From positions 248,001 through 312,000 of the forward strand of contig NZ_SODU01000002.1 of assembly GCF_004366075.1 (NCBI RefSeq): a DNA stretch of 64,000 nt. The letters are read 5' to 3'. The notes under the pieces were generated by a model, which was given only the letters and a program-made list of their open reading frames with translations, made no database searches and was not told where the DNA came from. This stretch comes from Kribbella pratensis (lineage in GTDB: Bacteria > Actinomycetota > Actinomycetes > Propionibacteriales > Kribbellaceae). This document shows positions 58,092 to 64,000 of the stretch, in pieces. The position numbers and the translations under genes were made by a program. How positions within the stretch are numbered: the first letter of the stretch is position 1; each line of letters begins with the position of its first letter.

Positions 58092-58672
58092 AGAGTCCGT
58101 TTCTGCGGATAGATCGTTTCGCCACGGGCCAGCTGCTCGACGTACAGCGCGATCCGCTTGGCTCGGGTTTCGGGGCGTTTTGCGTCGTTCACCCGGAAGA
58201 CGACGGCGAACCGATTGGCTTTGGTCAGGATCTCGAACATGGCCTGCGCCGTCGGTTCCGCGGCCAGTGCGGCCGCGAGATCGTCCGGGATCTCGAGCGC
58301 GCCCGCCCCGCCGTACGCGTTGTCCCAACGGCCGTCGGCCTTCGCGCGTTCGACCTCGGCGCGTCCGGCCGCGCGCATCCGCCCTTCCTGTTCGAGCCGC
58401 GCGATCAGGCCGACGTTCCGTTTCGACCACATGCTCCGCGCGCGACGCGGCGTGTACCGCTGCACGAACGTTTGCTCGTTGCGCCCCCGCCGTTGCCCGT
58501 CGATCCACCCGTGACACAGGGCTTCCTCGAGCGCTTCGTCGTACGTCAGGCTCGTCGGCATCGTCACGTTCTTCTTCGCGAGCACGAGCCATACGCCGTC
58601 CGAATCCTGGTGATGCTCGCGCAGCCAACTCCGCCAGGCGGCAGCATCCACGACGATCAGTTCTGCGGTCAC
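58088..58672 (-). CDS. YdeI/OmpD-associated family protein
   Basis: 194 residues from a GTG overlapping the WYL stop (GTGA). 'AAAWRSWLREHHQDSDGVWL' and 'EALCHGWIDGQRRGRNEQTF' with 'RSMWSKRNVGLIARLEQEG' are the family core; 'MFEILTKANRFAVVFRVND' and 'YVEQLARGETIYPQ' form the C-terminal part. Linked in the literature to bacteriocin protection, no established mechanism. Coupled to the WYL regulator. Confidence 0.88.
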   Translation of the reverse strand: MTAELIVVDAAAWRSWLREHHQDSDGVWLVLAKKNVTMPTSLTYDEALEEALCHGWIDGQRRGRNEQTFVQRYTPRRARSMWSKRNVGLIARLEQEGRMRAAGRAEVERAKADGRWDNAYGGAGALEIPDDLAAALAAEPTAQAMFEILTKANRFAVVFRVNDAKRPETRAKRIALYVEQLARGETIYPQKRTL

Positions 58673-59634
58673 GAGGCAGCCTCCCGATAGCGCGCGGCCA
58701 ACTGCGTCGCCGCATCCTTCAACTCTTGAGGACCAACAAACTCCAGATCGCACTCGAACATCCCGAACGTCGCGGCCAGACCCGTCCACGACCATCCGCT
58801 GAGCGCGAGCCGGCAACTCGTCGGCGTGAGCTCCTCGACGACGGCACCGTGACCGGCCCATTGCGCGATGTCCGACGCCTTCGCCTGCAGGATCGCCTCT
58901 CCACGGCAGGGGTTGCGGTCCTGTCCGCGGAACTTGCTGGAGATGTACGTCGCCACGTCGGGCGCCGGCAGTTCACGCGGCGCGAACCGCGGCCCGGTCG
59001 GCGTCTTCGGCGTCATCCGATCCACCCGGAACGTCCGCCAGTCGTTGCGATCCAGGTCCCAGCCGACGAGGTACCACCGCCCGCCCCACGTCACCAGGTG
59101 ATGCGGCTCCACCTTCCGCGGCGGCACCCATTCCTCGGTGCCGGCACCGGGTGAGGCGTAGTCGAAGCGCAGTACTTCGTTCGCGCGCACCGCCGTACCG
59201 ATCGAGATCAACTGTTCTGAGTCGACCGTCGTACGGCGGTTGGCGTAGCGGTCGACCGTGGTCACCTGCAGGGCGTCGACCCGTTGCCGCAACCGCGCCG
59301 GCATCACCTGACGAACCGTGGCCAGCGCCCGCAGCGCGCCCTCTTCGATCCCGGTGACCGTGGTCGTCGCGGTCTGCAGGGCGACCGCGACGGCGATCGC
59401 CTGATCGTCGTCGAACAGCAGCGGCGGCAGATCCGCCCCCGCATCCAGGCGGTAGCCGCCGTCGGGTCCCTTGGTCGCGCGCACGGGATACCCGAGGTCG
59501 CGCAGCCGGTCCACGTCCCGGCGGACGGTGCGCGGGCTGACTTCCAGGCGATCGGCCAGGAGCTGCCCGGGCCAGTCGCGGCGGGCCTGAAGCAAGGAGA
59601 GCAGCGCGAGCAGTCGGGCTGAGGTCTCGGACAT
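58669..59634 (-). CDS. WYL-domain transcriptional regulator (HTH_11 + WYL)
   Basis: 321 residues from ATG; the frame is open upstream to 59781 without conservation. N-terminal HTH: 'LLADRLEVSPRTVRRDVDRL' with 'GYRLDAGADLPPLLFDDDQA'. WYL domain: 'HHLVTWGGRWYLVGWDLDRN' with the WYL-like strand. C-terminal extension about 90 residues. It is divergent from the DrrAB-type exporter, 51 bp away, and may control it. Confidence 0.9.
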   Translation of the reverse strand: MSETSARLLALLSLLQARRDWPGQLLADRLEVSPRTVRRDVDRLRDLGYPVRATKGPDGGYRLDAGADLPPLLFDDDQAIAVAVALQTATTTVTGIEEGALRALATVRQVMPARLRQRVDALQVTTVDRYANRRTTVDSEQLISIGTAVRANEVLRFDYASPGAGTEEWVPPRKVEPHHLVTWGGRWYLVGWDLDRNDWRTFRVDRMTPKTPTGPRFAPRELPAPDVATYISSKFRGQDRNPCRGEAILQAKASDIAQWAGHGAVVEELTPTSCRLALSGWSWTGLAATFGMFECDLEFVGPQELKDAATQLAARYREAAS

Positions 59635-59685
59635 GACTTCAGATTGCCATGAGTAGCGGCCAGAACCTGTCCTCTTTCCCTGGAA

Positions 59686-60690
59686 ATGTCTTCCGTAGAG
59701 ACCCTGACCGAAGGAGAGATCGTGATCAGCACCCGAGCGCTCACCCGGGACTTCGTGGTGAGCCGTACCGAGACCGTGCACGCGGTCCGCGGCATCAGCC
59801 TGGACGTCGAACCCGGTGAACTGGTCGCCGTCCTCGGCCCGAACGGCGCCGGCAAGACGACCACACTGCGCATGCTCACCACCTTGATCACGCCGACCTC
59901 AGGCACCGCGACGGTCGCCGGGTACGACGTGACCACACAACCCAGCCAGGTCCGACGCCGGATCGGGTACGTCGGGCAGGGCAACGGCGCCGGTCACTCG
60001 CAACGGGTCGGCGACGAACTCGTCGGGCAGGGCGTGATCTACGGGCTCGACCGCCGTACCGCCAAGCTGCGGGCCGGCGAACTGCTCGACGCCCTGGAAC
60101 TGAAGGACCTGGCGCGGCGCAAGGTGTCGGAACTGTCGGGCGGGCAGCGCCGGCGGCTCGACGTCGCGATGGGTCTGGTGCACGCGCCGTCGCTGCTGTT
60201 CCTGGACGAACCGTCGACCGGCCTCGACCCGCAGAACCGGGCGAACCTGTGGGACCACATCCTGCGGATGCGCGAGCAGTACGCGATGACGATCATGCTC
60301 ACCACGCACTACCTGGACGAGGCCGACTCGATGGCCGAGCGCGTGGTCGTGGTGGACCACGGCGAGGTGATCGCCGACGACACAGCCGACGGGCTGAAGG
60401 CCAAGCTTGCCGGTGACCGGCTCGCGGTCACCGTTGCTCCTGGCAACATCGCGCGGTTGAGCGAGCTGGCCGGGAAGTTGCCCGGGGCCCGCGAAGTGAT
60501 TGCCGTCGGCGACGAGGTGAGCGTCCGGGTCGCGGACGGGCCGGCCGCGCTTCCCGAACTGGTCGCGGCTGCGCAGCGCGACGGCGTACCTATCGCGGCG
60601 GCGCAGGTGCACCGCCCGACTCTCGACGACGTGTTCCTCAACCTCACCGGGCGCAGCCTGCGTGAAGACTCGAACGGAAAGGCAGCCTGA
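59686..60690 (+). CDS. ABC transporter ATP-binding protein (DrrA/daunorubicin type)
   Basis: 334 residues. Walker A 'LGPNGAGKTTTLRMLTT', signature 'VSELSGGQRRRLDVAMGL', Walker B 'LLFLDEPSTGLDPQNRANLW', switch His 'MLTTHYLDEAD'. The C-terminal ~100 residues ending 'HRPTLDDVFLNLTGRSLRED' are the DrrA-type extension. Pairs with the permease that starts at its stop codon. Likely exports drugs or lipids. Confidence 0.92.
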   Translation: MSSVETLTEGEIVISTRALTRDFVVSRTETVHAVRGISLDVEPGELVAVLGPNGAGKTTTLRMLTTLITPTSGTATVAGYDVTTQPSQVRRRIGYVGQGNGAGHSQRVGDELVGQGVIYGLDRRTAKLRAGELLDALELKDLARRKVSELSGGQRRRLDVAMGLVHAPSLLFLDEPSTGLDPQNRANLWDHILRMREQYAMTIMLTTHYLDEADSMAERVVVVDHGEVIADDTADGLKAKLAGDRLAVTVAPGNIARLSELAGKLPGAREVIAVGDEVSVRVADGPAALPELVAAAQRDGVPIAAAQVHRPTLDDVFLNLTGRSLREDSNGKAA

Positions 60691-61502
60691 TGACCACCCT
60701 GACCCTGTCCGCAACCTCCACCGCGACCGCGGCCCAGCCCTCGCGGAACCTGCTCCGCGACATCCGGATCGTGATGGCGCGGGAACTCAAGCCGGTACTG
60801 CGCGACCCGTTCAGCCTGCTGTTCGGGATGATCCAGCCGCTGGTGTTCCTCGCCCTGTTCGGGCCGCTGCTGTCCGGCTCGATGGGCGGCGCGTTCGGCG
60901 ACGGCGTGTGGCAGTGGTTCGTCCCGTCGATCCTGGTGATGACCACGCTGTTCGGTACGTCGACCACGGGGGCGAACCTGCTGTCCGAGTTCCAGACCGG
61001 TGCGCACGAGCGGATGCTGGTCACGCCGTTGTCCCGCTCCTCACTGCTGATCGGCCGGGCGCTGAAGGAGATGGTGCCGCTGTTCGGGCAAGCGGTGGTC
61101 GTGATCGCGGTGATGACACCGTTCGCGTTCGACCTGCACCTCGGCGGCGCGCTGATCGGGCTTGCACTGCTAGCGGTGTTCGGTGTCGGGCTTGGCTCGT
61201 TCAGCTACGCGCTGGCGATCGCGGTACGCAAGCAGGACTGGATGTTCTGGGTGGTGCAGCAGACGTTCCTGTTCCCGTTGATGATCCTGTCCGGGATGCT
61301 GCTGCCGCTCGAGACCGGTCCCGGCTGGATGCGCGCCGCCTCGAAGTTCAACCCGTTGTCGTACGTCGTCGACGCGGAGCGGACCCTGTTCTCGGGCGAC
61401 GTACTGTCCAGCGCGGCGCTCTGGGGATGGGCCGCGGCGATCGTGACCGCGGCGCTCGGGCTGACCGTCGGCATCCGCGCGATGCTGCGCTCGGCCGATT
61501 GA
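60690..61502 (+). CDS. ABC-2 type permease (DrrB-like)
   Basis: 270 residues with six membrane helices. 'IRIVMARELKPVLRDPFSLL' at the start and 'FLFPLMILSGMLLPLETGPG' late in the protein are the ABC-2 features; 'NPLSYVVDAERTLFSGDVLS' follows. ATG overlaps the last base of the ATPase stop. Together they form a two-subunit exporter. Confidence 0.9.
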   Translation: MTTLTLSATSTATAAQPSRNLLRDIRIVMARELKPVLRDPFSLLFGMIQPLVFLALFGPLLSGSMGGAFGDGVWQWFVPSILVMTTLFGTSTTGANLLSEFQTGAHERMLVTPLSRSSLLIGRALKEMVPLFGQAVVVIAVMTPFAFDLHLGGALIGLALLAVFGVGLGSFSYALAIAVRKQDWMFWVVQQTFLFPLMILSGMLLPLETGPGWMRAASKFNPLSYVVDAERTLFSGDVLSSAALWGWAAAIVTAALGLTVGIRAMLRSAD

Positions 61503-61596
61503 CCCAAATGCGTCACTGTCCCCGCTGGGCCGTCCCCCACGATGGAATTCACCTACGGTAGCGCTCAGATCACCCACCGCCCCCAAAGGAGATCTG

Positions 61597-62754
61597 ATGA
61601 GGCCCCGCCCCGCCTTGTTCGCCGTACTGACTTCTCTGGCCGCCGCCGCGCTCGCCGCCTCGAGCGCGGTGGCGGCGCCGTTTCCGCAAACCGACACCGA
61701 GAAGCGTGTGGTGGCTGCGACCGATACTGACGGCGACTCGTTGCCCGACACCTGGGAGACGAACGGGTACGACGCGAACGGCGACGGCGTCGTCGACGTG
61801 GACCTGCCCGGGATGGGCGCGAACCCGAAGAAGAAGGACCTGTTCGTCGAGATGGACTACATGGCCGGCCGGCTCACCACCACGGCGGGCCTCGACCGGA
61901 TCGTTCAGGTGTTCGCGTCGGCCCCGGTCGGCAACCCGGACGGCAGCACGGGGATCAAGATCCACCTCGACGCCGGCGCCGCCCGCGGTACGGCGTACAA
62001 CCTCGGCGGTGGCAACGAGGTCGCGTACGACGCCGACCTGAACCCGTCGGCGACCCAGACGAACGCGATCAAGGCCGCCAACTTCGCGTCGGCGCGCAAG
62101 GCCGTCTTCCATTACATGATCTGGGGCGACAGCTACGACGGCGGCTGCAGCAGCGGCCAGGCGTTCAACATCCCGAACGACACGTTCATCGTGACGGTCG
62201 GCCCGAAGTGCAACTGGAACGCGACCGACGACATCAACGTGGGCACGTTCATCCACGAGCTCGGCCACAACATCGGCCTGAAGCACGGCGGCACCGACAA
62301 CCTGAACTACAAGCCGAACTACCTGAGCGTGATGAACTACTCGTTCCAGCTCGGCGGCGTGCTCAAGGCCGACGGTACGAAGTACTGGGGCTACTCGAGC
62401 GTCCAGCCGACCTCGATCAACGAGGCCCGGCCGGACGAGAGGGTCGGCCTCGGCAGCCTGGGCGCCGGGTACCGAACGAGCTGGAAGTGCCCGAACGGCT
62501 CGACCAGGACGACGGCCGGCGCCGCGAACCAGCCGATCGACTGGAACTGCGACGGCGACACCACCGACACCACGACCGCCGCCGACATCAACGGCGACAA
62601 GACCACGTCGATCCTGATCGCCCAGAACAACTGGGCCAACCTCGTCTTCGGCGGCGGCGCGGTCGGCGGAGGCAGCGAACTCCAGTCCAAGACACCCGCC
62701 ACGGAACTCCAGGAACTCACCCACACCGAGTGGACCGAGATGCAACACCGCTGA
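61597..62754 (+). CDS. secreted metzincin-like zinc metalloprotease
   Basis: 385 residues from ATG behind AAAGGAG. Signal peptide 'LAAAALAASSAVAAPFP' with an A-x-A cleavage site. A calcium-type repeat 'DTDGDSLPDTWETNGYDANG' follows. The zinc motif is 'TFIHELGHNIGLKHGG' (HExxHxxGxxH) with a Met-turn 'LSVMNYSF', so it is a metzincin. C-terminal region has 'WNCDGDTTDTTTAADINGD', another calcium-like loop. Probably an extracellular protease; substrate unknown. Confidence 0.9.
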   Translation: MRPRPALFAVLTSLAAAALAASSAVAAPFPQTDTEKRVVAATDTDGDSLPDTWETNGYDANGDGVVDVDLPGMGANPKKKDLFVEMDYMAGRLTTTAGLDRIVQVFASAPVGNPDGSTGIKIHLDAGAARGTAYNLGGGNEVAYDADLNPSATQTNAIKAANFASARKAVFHYMIWGDSYDGGCSSGQAFNIPNDTFIVTVGPKCNWNATDDINVGTFIHELGHNIGLKHGGTDNLNYKPNYLSVMNYSFQLGGVLKADGTKYWGYSSVQPTSINEARPDERVGLGSLGAGYRTSWKCPNGSTRTTAGAANQPIDWNCDGDTTDTTTAADINGDKTTSILIAQNNWANLVFGGGAVGGGSELQSKTPATELQELTHTEWTEMQHR

Positions 62755-62871
62755 CCGCCCGCCGGTGGTGTGGGAGGCGGACGGCCAGCACTCATCAATT
62801 GAGGTCGGCGCGGGCGGCTGAGCGTGTAGCCGCCTGTGATTTCGCAGTTGTGTAGTGCTGGGCGTCCGCAC

Positions 62872-63705
62872 CTACCCAGCCCAGACCCCGGTCGCCGCGG
62901 TTTCGCGGGCCCAGTCGGTGAAGTCGCGGGGTGCGCGGCCGAGCACCTGCTCGACGCCGTCGGAGACGTACTCGGAGCGATGGTTGCGGATGACGGTGAA
63001 CAGGTCGCGGACGGCGGTGGCATCTTCGGGCGTGAGGCCTTGCTCGGTCAGTTCCGCGACGTGGGCCTCGGGGTCGAGGTCGACGTACTTGATCGGGCGG
63101 CCGGTTGCGGTGGTGAGCTCGTCGGCGATCTCAGTCATTGTGAGGGTGCGTGGGCCGGAGATCGCGAGCGTCTGGCCGACGTACGACTCGTTGAGCAGGG
63201 CGGTGGTCATCACGTCGCCGACATCGTCGGTGTCGATCCACGCCTCACCACCGGTGCCCGCGGACAGCCGGATCTCGCCGACCAGCACGTGGTAGCGCAG
63301 GAAGTCTTCGCTGAAACCCTGCGCGAACCAGGCCGGCTGCACGATCGTCCAGTCCAGTCCGCTGGCGCGCACCACGTTCTCGAGGTCGAGCTGCCCGTCG
63401 TACACGGCGAAGTCGCGCCCCGGGCTACCCACGCCACGACCCGACAGCAGGACCACTCGCCGCAGCCCGTCGGCCTGCTCGACGAACTTGCCGGCCTGCG
63501 CGAGTCCGGTCGGCCCGACCGGCGGCGCGAGGTACGCCGTGTGGGTGCCGCGGATCGCGTCCGCCCAGGTGCTCTCGTCGTACCAGTCGAACCGTCGCTC
63601 GCTGGAGCGGGACGCGAGCCGGTACGGGACGCCCCGCGCCTCGAGCTGCGCCGCGACGCGACGGCCGGTCTTGCCTTTGCCACTGAGGATGAGAATCGGG
63701 TTCAT
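62872..63705 (-). CDS. NmrA-family NAD(P)-binding reductase-like protein
   Basis: 277 residues from ATG. Rossmann start 'PILILSGKGKTGRRVAAQLE' (GxxGxxG-like G-K-G-K-T-G), then 'YRLASRSSERRFDWYD'; no YxxxK catalytic pair, as in NmrA/TMR-type redox sensors. 'WTIVQPAWFAQGFSEDFLR' is characteristic of this group. Divergent from an AraC gene. Acts as a quinone/NAD(P)H reductase or sensor; not decidable. Confidence 0.87.
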   Translation of the reverse strand: MNPILILSGKGKTGRRVAAQLEARGVPYRLASRSSERRFDWYDESTWADAIRGTHTAYLAPPVGPTGLAQAGKFVEQADGLRRVVLLSGRGVGSPGRDFAVYDGQLDLENVVRASGLDWTIVQPAWFAQGFSEDFLRYHVLVGEIRLSAGTGGEAWIDTDDVGDVMTTALLNESYVGQTLAISGPRTLTMTEIADELTTATGRPIKYVDLDPEAHVAELTEQGLTPEDATAVRDLFTVIRNHRSEYVSDGVEQVLGRAPRDFTDWARETAATGVWAG

Positions 63706-63796
63706 GGCTCCAGTCCACTGGAGTGCGGTGAGACAAACCATGGCCGTACGCCGCAATTCCATGTTCGGAACGCTCAACCTGACGTAGGCTCGGCGC

Positions 63797-64000
63797 ATGG
63801 ACGTGCTCGACGAACTGCTGGCCGGGACCCGCGCGCAGGACGGGGTGTTCAACCTGACGATCCTGGATCTGCCCTGGGCGCTGGAGATCCGCGACGAGGC
63901 GCCGCTGGCGCTCGCGATCCTCATCCGCGGATCCGGCTGGATAACCCGCGAGGGCCTCGAGCCGCAGCGGATGGAGCAGGGCGACGTCGCGATCGTCACC
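63797..64000 (+). CDS. AraC-family regulator, N-terminal part (cut by window edge)
   Basis: The first 68 codons are visible and the frame is open at the edge. 'LDLPWALEIRDEAPLALAIL' and 'MEQGDVAIVT' are the start of a cupin_6-type ligand domain found in front of AraC DNA-binding domains. Divergent from the NmrA-like gene, 91 bp apart, the usual regulator-target layout. Confidence 0.75.
   Translation, partial: MDVLDELLAGTRAQDGVFNLTILDLPWALEIRDEAPLALAILIRGSGWITREGLEPQRMEQGDVAIVT

Overview
The window is one chromosomal segment of a high-GC actinobacterium. GC is near 70 percent, GTG/TTG starts and 4-bp ATGA/GTGA gene overlaps are common, and the motif GTACG recurs in coding DNA. The gene families (DUF1023 hydrolases, DUF3152, WYL and LCP proteins, HelD, mycothiol-type DinB proteins) fit Actinomycetota. 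The overall style suggests Kribbella or a near relative; that is inference. I saw no tRNA, rRNA, transposase, prophage or CRISPR. The first and last genes are cut by the window edges.

Layout. 0-5.1 kb: end of a Fic protein, a small-molecule kinase, and a divergent catabolic cluster (enolase-superfamily dehydratase, lactonase-like amidohydrolase, GntR/FCD regulator, FAH-family hydrolase) that resembles non-phosphorylating deoxy-sugar (L-fucose type) degradation, with a perfect 12-bp operator-like palindrome between the arms. 5.1-9.8 kb: a methyltransferase, a VOC protein, and a duplicated module of DUF1023 alpha/beta-hydrolases with small partner proteins (order H-P-P-H-P). 9.8-11.5 kb: cobalt uptake operon cbtB-cbtA-histidine-phosphatase-like gene behind a cobalamin riboswitch. 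11.5-20.9 kb: exporters, a phosphotriesterase-like hydrolase, a DEAD-box helicase, and a TetR-type operon with twin operator sites. 21-33 kb: ankyrin protein, cation/proton antiporter, acetyltransferases, an ArgP/ArgO-type divergon, SDR/TetR divergon, transporters, and a protein resembling a class II aminoacyl-tRNA synthetase core.

33-43 kb: a ClgR-like regulator, a Cys/Met-type PLP enzyme divergent from an Lrp regulator, an FMN reductase and flavin monooxygenase pair behind a SoxR-box promoter, a protealysin-like protease, the RNA-polymerase recycling factor HelD, and an excalibur plus M23 peptidase pair. 43-51 kb: VOC and YdeI-like proteins, an SDR, a secreted DUF3152 protein divergent from a secreted bacterial protein-arginine deiminase, and an LCP cell-wall ligase.

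52-55 kb is the most striking unit: a TetR regulator divergent from an operon of an ABC-F ribosome-protection ATPase and a virginiamycin B lyase. The ABC-F gene is preceded by a three-codon upstream ORF whose codons can pair with the ABC-F ribosome-binding site, a layout expected for translational attenuation of antibiotic resistance. 55-64 kb: a UbiA prenyltransferase, a decayed prolyl aminopeptidase, a phytanoyl-CoA dioxygenase, a WYL regulator divergent from a DrrAB-type ABC exporter, a secreted metzincin-like protease, and an NmrA-type reductase divergent from an AraC regulator.

Across the window many genes drift from G-ending codons at the 5' end to C-ending codons at the 3' end on both strands. 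Several long, perfect inverted repeats lie between or inside genes and are listed separately.
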